Notes: generated by a model not told the origin, from the letters alone. 35,480 bases of DNA from Bacillus sp. ISL-34 (GCF_018613325.1 NZ_JAGGQJ010000037.1:1-35480), one strand, 5' to 3'; counted from the stretch's first letter, positions 1-6,916 are shown. Numbers and translations are program-made.

Positions 1-24
1 ACGAAAGGGGCAGGATAGTTGCAG
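1..24 (+). repeat. attC-like element E0, right half only
   Basis: The window opens inside a copy of the dispersed element. Only the right simple site (cgaaaggggcaggatagtt) is visible, matching CTAAC-GGGGCAG-GTTAGTT with changes. The next 33 or so bases (25-57) are nearly identical to those after element E3 (1929-1962), so the segment following the site is also duplicated. The array therefore continues to the left of the window. Confidence 0.7.
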
Positions 25-151
25 AGTGCTGTTTGATCTTTATTCAACAATTGGGCCAGATTGGTGAACAATATCTTCAAGAGTAATTGGATATCTATGT
101 TAAAATTAGAATAATTTATTTAATATAAACATAGGAAATAGAGGAATAAAA

Positions 152-1063
152 ATGGGGCTTAAAGCTATTATTTCTGAAAATCGAACTTATACGAAAGGTG
201 TAATTGCGTTATTATTATCAGCTTTATTAACTGCAATAAGCCAAGTATTTTACGCAAGTCGTGTACAAAATTTGAATCCATTTATATTTACGGGTATCAG
301 TTTCTTTTTGACTGCTTGTTATTTTTCCTTTTTTGCGAGAAATCAAAAGGTAGAATATAAATGGAAATCAACATGGCAATCGCTACTAAAGTTAAATTTA
401 GCCTCTGTACTAGCATTTATGGGGTTTTACTTCGCATTGAAATTCATTGAACCAGCAATCGTTAGTTCACTTGAGATGGGGTTAGGACCATTATTTGTGA
501 TTTTCCTTACATTAACACAGCGACAGTTTGTCAGTAAATCACAGTGGGGAATTGCACTGGGTACTTTGTTAGCTTGCTTTTTATTAATTGTTTCTATCTT
601 TAATGGTAATTCAGGTGTTCAAATGAATCAAAATACAAATACTATTTTAGGTGTAATAGCGAGTGTTGTTTGTGGTTTAGGAGCTGTACTTTGTACGAAC
701 TATTCAAAGCAATTAAGTTCGGTCGGGTGGACAAGTTCGATGATTTTAACACACCGTTTTTATGGTATCGTACTTTTATCATTTATTTTTACTTATGATA
801 TTTTATTTGACTATTTTTTTGATAATGTATTGTGGATTTTCCTTGTAACAATTGCCGGTGTCTTAATTCCAATGTATTTATTGCAGAAAGGTATTCAATA
901 TTGTGAGACGTTCTTAGTGATGATGTCGCTCTGCTTCGTACCTGTGTTTACATTTTTCTTTCAACTATTTGACCCAAGATTATCTTGGTCAACAACGACT
1001 TTAATCGGCGTTATTTTATTATTTGTATTAGGTCTTTTTAGTATTTATGGAGAGAAAAAATAA
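152..1063 (+). CDS. EamA/EmrE-type drug/metabolite transporter
   Basis: Integral membrane exporter of the drug/metabolite transporter superfamily, 303 aa, the usual length for a ten-helix member. About ten hydrophobic segments run from residue 16 (GVIALLLSALLTAISQVF) to the C-terminus (TTLIGVILLFVLGLFSIYG), in two halves, and the protein ends in a short basic tail. The ATG is preceded by GAGGAA at a suitable distance. Substrate cannot be inferred. It is the first complete gene of the cassette-like array, lying between element halves E0 and E1, and has no partner genes. Codon use and base composition are AT-rich like the other array genes and unlike the second EamA protein at 24.5 kb. Confidence 0.85.
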   Translation: MGLKAIISENRTYTKGVIALLLSALLTAISQVFYASRVQNLNPFIFTGISFFLTACYFSFFARNQKVEYKWKSTWQSLLKLNLASVLAFMGFYFALKFIEPAIVSSLEMGLGPLFVIFLTLTQRQFVSKSQWGIALGTLLACFLLIVSIFNGNSGVQMNQNTNTILGVIASVVCGLGAVLCTNYSKQLSSVGWTSSMILTHRFYGIVLLSFIFTYDILFDYFFDNVLWIFLVTIAGVLIPMYLLQKGIQYCETFLVMMSLCFVPVFTFFFQLFDPRLSWSTTTLIGVILLFVLGLFSIYGEKK

Positions 1064-1196
1064 ATTAACAATTATAGATTCTTTTAAAACCGAATTATTC
1101 CGTGTAATGAGCGATTTTAAAAGTAAGACTCTATTAATACTTACTAATTGTTTCGCAATCGGGAGGATTCATCAATAAGAATCGCTTTTCTTAATG

Positions 1197-1278
1197 AACT
1201 AACGGGTGCGTTAGCTGAAGATCAGAGCTGTCTTTAAGGCAGCTTTTTTTTATGAAAGTAAAGGAGCAAAGTAATCAA
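1197..1278 (+). repeat. attC-like element E1
   Basis: Left simple site CTAAC (1199-1203), GGGTGC, GTTAG (1210-1214), then central hairpin AGCTGTC-TTTAA-GGCAGCT with a long T-tract, which should also act as a rho-independent terminator for the upstream gene. The right half is degenerate (agtaaaggagcaaagtaatc). The bases tcgcttttcttaatgaa just upstream recur upstream of E5. Same orientation as all other copies. Confidence 0.85.
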
Positions 1279-1340
1279 ATGATTAAATATATATTAACCA
1301 AAATTTGGTAAAGTAGAATAAAGGAGAAGGGTGTGGAATC

Positions 1341-1609
1341 ATGAAAAAATATTTAGGGGTTATATCGTTTGCTTTAATTATCTTGGTTATTTGTTTCTTT
1401 ACTGCGAATATAACACAAGTAATTGATCCTGGAGTACAACTTTTCGAGTATTAATGATATTTGGAATCATTATATCGTTTTCTTTTTCTTTTCTGAGTGA
1501 GAAAGGAATTTGGAGAAAATTAGCTTTAGGTCTTAGTATATTTGTTGGTTTCTTTTACATTATAGCCATCGAATTAATGAGAATAGTATTCCAGGGTAAT
1601 GGATTTTAA
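1341..1609 (+). pseudogene. small membrane protein gene split by a frameshift
   Basis: Two hydrophobic reading frames abut. The first starts at ATG 1341 after AAGGAGAAGG and ends at TAA 1452-1454 (37 codons, ...PGVQLFEY). The second runs in the -1 frame from ATG 1454 to 1609 (51 codons, MIFGIIISFSFSF...). Reading the second frame upstream gives LFRVLMIFGIII, a natural continuation of PGVQLF, so I read this as one roughly 88 aa protein with three membrane segments that has lost its frame near 1442-1450. The TAATG overlap could instead mark two translationally coupled peptides. Family not recognised. It fills the cassette between E1 and E2. Confidence 0.55.
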
Positions 1610-1620
1610 ATTGGTTATAC

Positions 1621-1702
1621 AACTAAGAGGTGCTTTACTTCAATAAGGAAGGTTGCTAACGCAGCCTTTTTCTTATGGCACTAACGGGGCAGGATAGTTC
1701 AA
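1621..1702 (+). repeat. attC-like element E2
   Basis: Left site CTAAG (1623-1627) ... TTTAC; right site CTAAC (1681-1685), GGGGCAG, GATAG. The central stem is different from E1 yet paired, AGGTTGC-TAAC-GCAGCCT, followed by TTTTTCTT. The preserved pairing despite changed sequence supports a folded form being under selection. Complete copy. Confidence 0.85.
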
Positions 1703-1749
1703 GAAAGACATTGTATTTTTATGGTAAAATAAATCAAGGAGAGGATTAT

Positions 1750-1839
1750 TTGAGTACAGAAAAAAGAGGTTCGAAACAGGCTATTATTTGGGCTATAATT
1801 GCTATTTTTTTATTTGTAATTTGGCTTTTAACAAAATAA
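1750..1839 (+). CDS. 29-residue single-span membrane peptide
   Basis: TTG start preceded by AAGGAGAGG at about 7 bases, then MSTEKRGSKQ followed by one hydrophobic helix (AIIWAIIAIFLFVIWLL) ending TK. It is the only open frame in its cassette between E2 and E3, and it has a convincing ribosome binding site. Basic N-terminus and hydrophobic C-terminus suggest a membrane-inserted peptide. No family recognised. It could be a functional small protein or a short toxin-like peptide; nothing in the sequence decides this. Confidence 0.5.
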   Translation: MSTEKRGSKQAIIWAIIAIFLFVIWLLTK

Positions 1840-1848
1840 TTTTTATTC

Positions 1849-1928
1849 AACTAAAGGTGCGTTAGCTGATCAGAGCTGTCTTTAAGGCAGCTTTTTCTTA
1901 TGGAGCTAACGGGGCAGGTTAGTTGAAG
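1849..1928 (+). repeat. attC-like element E3
   Basis: Complete copy: left site CTAAA (1851-1855)-GGTGC-GTTAG (1861-1865), central hairpin AGCTGTC/GGCAGCT with T-tract, inner box CTAAC (1906-1910), GGGGCAG, GTTAG (1918-1922), TTGAAG. Outer and inner boxes pair as in attC sites. Confidence 0.9.
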
Positions 1929-1983
1929 AGTGCTGTTTGACTTATTCAACAATAGGGCCATTTAATGGAATAAGGCTTATTAA

Positions 1984-2006
1984 ACTACGGGGCTGTTTAG
2001 TACAAC
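1984..2006 (+). repeat. degenerate right half of an element
   Basis: actacggggctgtttagtac matches the right simple site CTAAC-GGGGCAG-GTTAGTT with several changes. It closes a gene-free segment of about 55 bp (1929-1983) that resembles the bases after E0. The stretch 1840-2215 holds only elements and the promoter of the next gene; a short hairpin (ACATC/GATGT, near 2093-2110) followed by a T-run may be a weak terminator. Confidence 0.5.
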
Positions 2007-2127
2007 AGAAGGGGTACGCTCAATAAATTCTTGATTACCCTTTGGAATTAGTAAAGTTTACTTGGGAAACATTATTTAGTTCCTTTAACTACATCTCATA
2101 AAAGGATGTGGTTTTTTTATAAAATAT

Positions 2128-2163
2128 GTAATATATATTTATAAAAAGTAAAATATATATTAC
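2128..2163. promoter_or_regulatory. 13 bp perfect inverted repeat, likely operator
   Basis: Arms GTAATATATATTT (2128-2140) and AAATATATATTAC (2151-2163) are exact reverse complements separated by 10 bp. They lie 53 bp upstream of the start of the HTH regulator gene, the usual place for an autoregulatory operator. The operator role is inference; the AT-richness lowers specificity. Confidence 0.5.
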
Positions 2164-2215
2164 AATGTAAATATAAGGATAAAAGGAGTGAGTAAAGTAT
2201 TTGAAGGAGTTCACA

Positions 2216-2413
2216 GTGAAAAATAAGGTAAAAGTCGCCCGTATCGAGAAAGGTAATTTAACTCAAGGTGAACTGGCAAAATTGGTTGGCGTAACACGAC
2301 AGACAATGAATTTAATAGAAGCACAAAAATATAACCCCACTATTCGAGTATGCTTAATCATTAGTAGACATTTAGAACGACCATTAGATGAATTGTTTTG
2401 GATAGAAGACTAA
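2216..2413 (+). CDS. Cro/CI-type HTH transcriptional regulator (YozG-like)
   Basis: Small DNA-binding regulator of the XRE family. I chose GTG 2216 (MKNKVKVARIEKGNLTQGEL, 65 aa) because AAGGAG lies 6 bp upstream and because family members begin with MKN-type residues directly before the first helix; an in-frame TTG at 2201 adds five residues. The helix-turn-helix spans LTQGELAKLVGVTRQTMNLI, followed by NPTIRVCLIISRHLERPLDELFW, typical of this family. It is followed after 23 bp by two membrane protein genes in the same direction, a common arrangement in Firmicutes. The inverted repeat at 2128-2163 may be its operator. Confidence 0.85.
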   Translation: MKNKVKVARIEKGNLTQGELAKLVGVTRQTMNLIEAQKYNPTIRVCLIISRHLERPLDELFWIED

Positions 2414-2436
2414 CTTATAAAGGAGATGATAAAACC

Positions 2437-2808
2437 ATGCCAGTAAATTTCTTAACAATTCTTATCAGTGTGATTGTTAGCTTTGCAATTGTAAGCCTTA
2501 TAACGGGGCAAATTCAGTGGGGGATAGTAGTAGGACTTCTTGTAGGCGTTGGAAGTGCTAAATGGCTTAGATTGAAAAAACAAGAAGCTAAAGATGAAAT
2601 CGAGTATGACGAAAGAGTCAATGATAATATTAAACAGTATTCATTACAGACATTCTCAATTTCCAATTTAACCCTCTTAGTTTACTTATTAATCTCAGAC
2701 CAAATTCTTAACGCACATTCGATTAAGGCGAATTATTTAATTATTTATCTAACCATCACATTTATTGTTTCATTTTATATAGCCCCATTAATAGCAAGAA
2801 AGAGATAA
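2437..2808 (+). CDS. membrane protein, DUF2178/DUF3796-like
   Basis: 123 aa protein. ATG 2437 is preferred over the upstream in-frame ATG 2398, which overlaps the regulator and lacks a ribosome binding site; AAGGAGATG precedes 2437 by 8-9 bp. Two N-terminal helices (residues about 3-38), a charged loop with EIEYDERVNDNIKQYSLQT, then two further helices. A short acidic DER-type loop between helix pairs is characteristic of the DUF2178 group often encoded beside YozG-like regulators. Function unknown. Probably cotranscribed with the HTH gene. Confidence 0.7.
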   Translation: MPVNFLTILISVIVSFAIVSLITGQIQWGIVVGLLVGVGSAKWLRLKKQEAKDEIEYDERVNDNIKQYSLQTFSISNLTLLVYLLISDQILNAHSIKANYLIIYLTITFIVSFYIAPLIARKR

Positions 2809-2853
2809 AAAAGAGTCAAGAATTGAAACTAACTTACTAAGGGAGGTAAGAAA

Positions 2854-3132
2854 ATGAATCAAATATTCATTGTTACAGCAATCGTTCTTTTTATTTTAGC
2901 GTATCTCGTTGGAGTGAAAAAGCAAACTTGGTTATTATCGGGTTTTAATCAAAAACGTGTAAAAGATCAAGATAAACTGGCAAAATTAGTAGGTTCTTAC
3001 AACCTACTAATGGGGATAGTAATGTTCATAGGAGCTTTTATTGACGATCCAGATACACAAGTATTATTTCCTATTATGATAATTGGTTATGTTATTCTAC
3101 TTGGCTATGTAAACACAAAGATGGTTGAGTAA
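2854..3132 (+). CDS. DUF3784 family membrane protein
   Basis: 92 aa with three predicted helices: residues 3-20, about 46-62 and 68-87. The loop between helices 1 and 2 (WLLSGFNQKRVKDQDKLAKLVGSYN) is the hallmark of DUF3784 proteins. Start ATG follows GGGAGG at a good distance. Third gene of the HTH/membrane cassette, 45 bp after the previous stop. Downstream, TGCAAAA...TTTTTGCA (about 3153-3175) could be a weak terminator. Role unknown; the cassette may be a regulated membrane stress or resistance unit, which is inference. Confidence 0.75.
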   Translation: MNQIFIVTAIVLFILAYLVGVKKQTWLLSGFNQKRVKDQDKLAKLVGSYNLLMGIVMFIGAFIDDPDTQVLFPIMIIGYVILLGYVNTKMVE

Positions 3133-3248
3133 TAAAAAAAGGAAGAAATAGTGCAAAATATTCCCTGTTTTTTTGCATGTCATTTTAGTTTCTTTTTTAT
3201 TTCTGCAGTTTCAATTAATGAATAATAACTCTAATTTAAATTGTGATT

Positions 3249-3274
3249 TTCCAGAATCGCGCGCGATTCTGGAA
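3249..3274. other. 26 bp perfect palindrome with CGCGCG centre
   Basis: The arms ttccagaatcgcg and cgcgattctggaa are exact reverse complements with no loop, starting 117 bp after the DUF3784 gene and about 25 bp before element E5. The GC-rich centre stands out in a very AT-rich region. No T-run follows, so it is not a typical terminator. It may be a cruciform or protein target. Confidence 0.7.
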
Positions 3275-3295
3275 GAAGTTTCGCTTTTCTTAATG

Positions 3296-3382
3296 AACTA
3301 ACGGGTGCTTTAGCTTTAGAACAGAGCTGTCTTTAAGGCAGCTTTTTCCTTATGCAACTAACGGGGCAGGTTAGCAAAAGAA
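3296..3382 (+). repeat. attC-like element E5
   Basis: Complete copy: CTAAC (3298-3302)-GGGTGC-TTTAG, hairpin AGCTGTC/GGCAGCT plus T-tract, CTAAC (3358-3362), GGGGCAG, GTTAG (3370-3374). Shares the upstream motif tcgcttttcttaatgaa with E1. Confidence 0.9.
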
Positions 3383-3459
3383 TAATATTTAAAGAGGATT
3401 ATTGATTAAGTAAGTAGTATTAACAAATTAGAATATAAAAAAAGAGGGGGTAAATTTTT

Positions 3460-3825
3460 TTGGAATTTTATAGATCCGACAAAGAAGTAGGAAAAAACAT
3501 TTCTCATTTTAATTCAAATTTCATTATGTCCCGAATTGTAAAAACAGAAAAACCTACACAAATAAGTTGTATGCATTTAGAAGCTAATGGAATTGTAGGT
3601 TTCCATCATGCTGTTATTCCACAATTACTCATTGTTGTAGATGGAGAAGGATGGGTTCGCGGTGATGATGAATTAAAAGTAAATATAAAAGCTAACGATG
3701 TGGTCTTTTGGGAAAAAGGTGAAGGACACGAAACAGCAACTGCCACTACTGGACTAACTGCAATTGTGATTGAGTCTGAAGAATTAACCCCTTCTAATTT
3801 TATGCCCATTAAAGAACATAAATAA
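3460..3825 (+). CDS. cupin domain protein
   Basis: 121 aa single-domain beta-barrel of the cupin superfamily. TTG start with GAGGGGG about 9 bp upstream. The core is CMHLEANGIVGFHHAVIPQ (first cupin motif region, histidines at 48-49), VVDGEGWVRGDDE, and a second motif VVFWEKGEGHETATAT with a metal-binding histidine. The set of His/Glu residues is consistent with metal binding, but no substrate can be assigned. I recognise the sequence type as a widespread Bacillus cupin. It is alone in its cassette between E5 and E6. Confidence 0.85.
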   Translation: MEFYRSDKEVGKNISHFNSNFIMSRIVKTEKPTQISCMHLEANGIVGFHHAVIPQLLIVVDGEGWVRGDDELKVNIKANDVVFWEKGEGHETATATTGLTAIVIESEELTPSNFMPIKEHK

Positions 3826-3838
3826 AAAAATCTTGTTC

Positions 3839-3858
3839 AACTAACAGATGGTTTAGTT
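3839..3858 (+). repeat. left-half fragment of an element
   Basis: aactaacagatggtttagtt keeps CTAAC (3841-3845) and TTTAG with a changed spacer. No central hairpin or right half follows. The 70 bp between it and E6 carry no gene and look like the remnant of a lost cassette. Confidence 0.55.
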
Positions 3859-3930
3859 CTATAAGAAGTATGGAAAATGATCAAACTTTTTTTCAATGCT
3901 ACATCATCCATATGTGAAGAATTGTACTTA

Positions 3931-4013
3931 AACTAACGGGTGCTTTACTTCAATAAGGGAGTTGCTTCGGCAGCTCTTTTTCTTATGGCACTAACGGGGC
4001 AGGTTAGTTGAAG
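3931..4013 (+). repeat. attC-like element E6
   Basis: Complete copy: CTAAC (3933-3937)-GGGTGC-TTTAC, central stem GAGTTGC-TTCG-GCAGCTC with a UUCG loop and T-tract, CTAAC (3991-3995), GGGGCAG, GTTAG (4003-4007), TTGAAG. The inner arms ATAAG/CTTAT also pair. Confidence 0.9.
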
Positions 4014-4062
4014 ATGAATATAAGTTTAAAACGACTGATAAAAATTTCAATCGTTTTTTTTT

Positions 4063-4111
4063 TTTTTGTAAACAAATGTAAACATTATTTGTTTACATTT
4101 GTTTACAAAAA
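4063..4111. promoter_or_regulatory. long perfect inverted repeat (22 bp arms), likely operator
   Basis: Arm one is TTTTT then GTAAACAAATGTAAACA (4068-4084), spacer TTATT, arm two TGTTTACATTTGTTTAC (4090-4106) then AAAAA. Each arm itself holds two GTAAAC/GTTTAC half-sites, giving four regularly placed half-sites 30 bp before the next start codon. This is the form of a double operator. The regulator is not identified; the downstream gene has no recognisable HTH. It is preceded by AAAACGA...TCGTTTT plus a 14-T run, a likely terminator. Confidence 0.6.
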
Positions 4112-4140
4112 TGGTAGATTTAATTCAAGAGGTGTTTAAA

Positions 4141-4773
4141 ATGTCTGATTATAGAAAGAAAATGTTTCGAGGAGCAAAGATTGAAGATTGCATTTTAGAT
4201 TTTATAGATATGGAAAAAGAACTTAGTAGAACGCTTGAAACTGCTGATGAGCAGGAAAGACAATTGTTGTTGGGGATGAGTAAAGCGTATCGTCTGATTG
4301 TTAATCGACTGGTAAGAGAATTTGATTATTTCAAAGGTGGAGATATGGTGAATACAAAAGTAAAAGATTTAATTAGTTCGTTAAAAAGAAGAGCTTCCGA
4401 AGCAAAAGAGCAAAGTCAAAATAACGTCTTGGACCTAGTAAATGGAATGTATTATGACGATATACCTGAAGAAGCTAAGGAAGAAATAGCTAAAGTTCCT
4501 CAAGGATTACAAAGAGGTTTATTTGAAGGAATGGCCCTTGGTTATGAAAAAATTGTTATTGACTTGGAATTACTGTTGGAATCTACCGATAATGACAAGA
4601 TAGCTCACATAGAAAAAAATTTAGCAAAATATAAAAAAATTGCTGAAATGTTAAAAATTAAATTTAAAGAAGATGAAGTAGATTTTAGAAGTGGTTACAT
4701 TCAAGGCGAAATGTCTGCTTATCAAATGATCAGAGAGGAGATCCAGGTTGTTTTTAGAGATGAACTAATCTAG
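4141..4773 (+). CDS. unknown protein with three internal repeats
   Basis: 210 aa, soluble, charged, mainly helical; no family recognised. ATG 4141 is chosen because AAGAGGTG lies 6 bp upstream; upstream in-frame codons at 4099 and 4111 fall inside the palindrome and lack a ribosome binding site. Three related segments are visible: QLLLGMSKAYRLIVNRLVREF (about 55-75), GLFEGMALGYEKIVIDLELL (about 133-152) and GYIQGEMSAYQMIREEIQVV (about 185-204), with shared pattern G-x-x-x-(A/G)Y-x-x-I. This suggests a repeated helical hairpin and perhaps self-assembly. It shares a cassette with the small membrane gene at 4823. A regulatory or signalling role is possible but unsupported. Confidence 0.65.
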   Translation: MSDYRKKMFRGAKIEDCILDFIDMEKELSRTLETADEQERQLLLGMSKAYRLIVNRLVREFDYFKGGDMVNTKVKDLISSLKRRASEAKEQSQNNVLDLVNGMYYDDIPEEAKEEIAKVPQGLQRGLFEGMALGYEKIVIDLELLLESTDNDKIAHIEKNLAKYKKIAEMLKIKFKEDEVDFRSGYIQGEMSAYQMIREEIQVVFRDELI

Positions 4774-4822
4774 AATCTAGTGCTTTTATTTCGAAACGTA
4801 GCCTGAAAATAGGGGAGATTTA

Positions 4823-5029
4823 ATGGATTTTTTAAATTGGTATGATTGGATTCAACCGACTAATCCTTATGCATCAATATTTTTCGGAATTATTTTCACA
4901 ATTCTAACGGGGGTAATTGCGTGGTTTGATACGAAAAAATTCAGAACATTCGTCTTAATAATAGCTGGAGGATTAAGTTTTACCATCATTGGCGTTATAA
5001 TCTTAAACTCCGTCGGTTATTATGGCTAA
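4823..5029 (+). CDS. small two-helix membrane protein
   Basis: 68 aa. ATG preceded by GGGGAG at 7 bp. Two hydrophobic helices, about residues 18-34 (SIFFGIIFTILTGVIAW) and 43-62 (FVLIIAGGLSFTIIGVIIL), joined by a short basic loop DTKKFR. It starts 50 bp after the preceding gene, probably in the same transcript. Its stop codon TAA (5027-5029) lies within the degenerate left box of the next element. Function unknown. Confidence 0.65.
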   Translation: MDFLNWYDWIQPTNPYASIFFGIIFTILTGVIAWFDTKKFRTFVLIIAGGLSFTIIGVIILNSVGYYG

Positions 5030-5066
5030 TACACTTCATTAAGGATCACAAATATGATCAATCTTT
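5026..5066 (+). repeat. degenerate left half and centre of an element
   Basis: ctaatacacttcattaagg can be aligned with ctaacgggtgctttacttcaataagg, followed by a hairpin GATCA...TGATC and a T-rich stretch. The right half is absent and replaced by the 266 bp block. Same arrangement as at 9339-9394. Confidence 0.45.
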
Positions 5067-5303
5067 TTTATAAAATAATCAAGAAGATTAAAATAATAAG
5101 TTGTGTTCAAAAAAGGGGAGGGTATAGATATTGCCTTCCCCTTTGTGTTTACAGATAAATTTATATGACTGTATTGTTTATAATGTACTCGATTTTGTAT
5201 CTCAAAACAGTTAGAGATTGAATAGGTGCGGTTTTGAGTGGATTAATAACTCTATGTACTCAAATTCATGTCCCCAATGTACTTATCTTTGTGTCTTCGT
5301 ACA
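5038..5303 (+). repeat. 266 bp direct repeat, copy A
   Basis: Nearly identical to 9358-9623 (a handful of substitutions and single-base indels). No plausible coding frame. It contains a strong hairpin, AAGGGGAGGG...CCTTCCCCTT (about 5113-5145), a second inverted pair CTCAAAAC...GTTTTGAG, and three TGTAC motifs. Both copies start at the centre of an attC-like element and end at cttcgtaca. Here the block abuts, and has apparently replaced the 5' end of, the kinase remnant at 5306. Could be a non-coding RNA gene, a decayed cassette or a mobile unit; undecided. Confidence 0.8.
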
Positions 5304-5305
5304 TT

Positions 5306-5640
5306 AAAGAAGAAGAATGGATTATTGATGGGAACTATGGTGGGACAATGAGATAAGACTTAATGCAGCCGATACAATAATCTTTCTTGATATTCCGAGA
5401 ACAATTTGCGTCTTTCGTGCATTTAAAAGAATGCTTCAATATCGAAATAAAACAAGACCAGATATGGGAGAAAGTTGCGAAGAAATATTTTCCTTTGAGT
5501 TTTTTAAATGGATATGGGAATATCCCAAGACGAAAAGACCTAAAATTTTAGAGAGACTTGATCAGTTGTCTAAAGATAAAGAAGTTATTATCTTAAAATC
5601 ACCAAAAGATGTTCAATATTTTTTAAAAAAAGTGCAATAA
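5306..5640 (+). pseudogene. remnant of P-loop kinase (FlaR-like / adenylate kinase-type)
   Basis: Only the C-terminal two thirds of a nucleotide-kinase-like protein remain. Frame one encodes KEEEWIIDGNYGGTM (5306-5350) and then meets TAA 5354-5356. Inserting one base after ATG restores EIRLNAADTIIFLDIPRTIC and the remaining frame to 5640 (...DVQYFLKKVQ). The IIDGNYGGTM and ADTIIFLD segments are typical of the family sometimes annotated as DNA topology modulation protein FlaR. The N-terminus with the Walker A loop is missing and the 266 bp repeat sits in its place, so this copy is truncated as well as frameshifted. An open stretch from 5431 could still be translated but would not be active. 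Confidence 0.75.
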
Positions 5641-5656
5641 CTATAACTTCTTGTTT

Positions 5657-5740
5657 AGCTAACGGGTGCGTTAGCTGAAGATCGGAGCTGTCTTTAAGGT
5701 AGCTTTTTCTTAAGGAACTAACGGGGCAGGATTGTTCAAT
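5657..5740 (+). repeat. attC-like element E7
   Basis: Complete copy: CTAAC (5659-5663)-GGGTGC-GTTAG (5670-5674), hairpin AGCTGTC/GGTAGCT plus T-tract, CTAAC (5718-5722), GGGGCAG, then altered right box GATTG. Confidence 0.88.
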
Positions 5741-5867
5741 AGTAAAATGGAAACAACACCCAATTTATCAGTGGTTATGCTAAAGTTAAATAGACATATT
5801 AAGGAAATGATTAAAAGAGCATTTATTAATTTTCATTTATTTAATAATGAAAAAGGTGGTGAGGCAA

Positions 5868-6137
5868 ATGATGATTTTTGTACCATTTCTTGTAGCTATT
5901 GTGATTGGAGTAATTATATTATTAGTTACGTGGTGGTTTAAAAAAATAAACCTTCCCCTATTTGTACGAATTGTACCAGGAATCCTAACAGTTATAGCTG
6001 CTATTATTCTATTTTACATTGGTTCCGTAAACATAGGAGGGTTTGAAGGGGCGGCTTATGGGATTCTCTCTGTCTTTTTAATTTGTTTTGCAATTTTATC
6101 GTTCATTATGGCAAAAAAGCCATCAAAGGCACGATAA
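5868..6137 (+). CDS. YesK-like small membrane protein
   Basis: 89 aa with three helices: residues 2-25, 34-53 and 62-82, ending in a basic tail KKPSKAR. ATG 5868 is chosen because GGTGGTGAG lies 5 bp upstream; ATG 5847 would place the ribosome binding site inside the gene. The VPGILTVIAAIILFYIGS segment followed by GFEGAAYGILSVFLICFAIL fits the YesK-like family of B. subtilis, whose function is unknown. Alone in its cassette between E7 and E8. Confidence 0.7.
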   Translation: MMIFVPFLVAIVIGVIILLVTWWFKKINLPLFVRIVPGILTVIAAIILFYIGSVNIGGFEGAAYGILSVFLICFAILSFIMAKKPSKAR

Positions 6138-6156
6138 AAAGAGCTTATAATTCTTG

Positions 6157-6212
6157 AACTAACGGGTGCGTTAGCTGAAGATCAGAACTGTCTTTAAGGC
6201 AGCGCTTTTTAA
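6157..6212 (+). repeat. attC-like element E8, left half and centre
   Basis: CTAAC (6159-6163)-GGGTGC-GTTAG (6170-6174) and the central hairpin ACTGTC...GGCAGCG with T-tract. The right simple site is missing; the HAD gene follows 32 bp later, so this junction has lost half a site. Confidence 0.8.
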
Positions 6213-6243
6213 AAATGAGAGATAGAGAGAGGAGGGATTTTCA

Positions 6244-6885
6244 ATGAGTAAAGCAATTATTTTTGATATGGATGGAACCTTATTTCAAACAAATTTAATT
6301 TTAGAACCTGCCCTAGAAGAAACATTTGATGTACTACGAAAAGAAAATTTATGGGATACAAAAACACCGATTGAACAATATAGGGGAATCATGGGTGTAC
6401 CTCTACCGGTTGTATGGGAAACACTTTGCCCAAACCACTCACTAGAAATACGAGTAAAGAGCAATGAGATTTTTCATAAAAAGCTTATAGAACTAATCCA
6501 AGCACAAAAAGGTGCATTATATGCTGATGTGGAGAGGACATTAAATGAGTTAAGTAAAAAGTATCCCTTATTTATTGCCAGCAATGGACAGATAGAATAT
6601 TTACAAGCAATTGTAGAAACTTATAATTTGGATAGATTTATTCAAAATACATATAGTATCCAACTAATTAAATCTGGGCATAAGTCAGATTTAGTGCAAA
6701 TGGTTAAAAATAAAAATCAAATAGGAAAAGGTTACGTTGTCGGAGACCGGTCTTCAGATATATCTGCTGCTAAGGATAATGAACTTATTGCCGTTGGTGT
6801 GAACTTTGACTTTGCTCAAGAAGATGAATTAAAACAAGCAGATTTTGTAGTGAATAATTTCAAAGAAATCTTAGAGTTAGTTTAA
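6244..6885 (+). CDS. HAD-superfamily hydrolase (phosphatase-like)
   Basis: 213 aa. Haloacid-dehalogenase-type phosphohydrolase of the Gph/beta-phosphoglucomutase-like branch. Motif I is FDMDGTLF (nucleophile Asp8, acid/base Asp10), a helical cap follows (about 15-80), motif II is FIASNG (Ser near 116), motif III lysine lies in IKSGHKSD, and motif IV is VVGDRSSD. All catalytic residues are present, so the protein should be active. Substrate unknown. Good ribosome binding site GGAGGG. A perfect-palindrome terminator follows. A second, unrelated-context HAD gene at 17 kb is broken. Confidence 0.88.
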   Translation: MSKAIIFDMDGTLFQTNLILEPALEETFDVLRKENLWDTKTPIEQYRGIMGVPLPVVWETLCPNHSLEIRVKSNEIFHKKLIELIQAQKGALYADVERTLNELSKKYPLFIASNGQIEYLQAIVETYNLDRFIQNTYSIQLIKSGHKSDLVQMVKNKNQIGKGYVVGDRSSDISAAKDNELIAVGVNFDFAQEDELKQADFVVNNFKEILELV

Positions 6886-6890
6886 ATTCT

Positions 6891-6916
6891 AAAAGGCCGC
6901 CAATTGGCGGCCTTTT
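6891..6916 (+). terminator. rho-independent terminator after the HAD gene
   Basis: aaaaggccgcc-AATT-ggcggcctttt, a perfect palindrome 6 bp after the stop. With T-run on one side and A-run on the other it can work in both directions. It is separate from the element-borne terminators. Confidence 0.85.
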
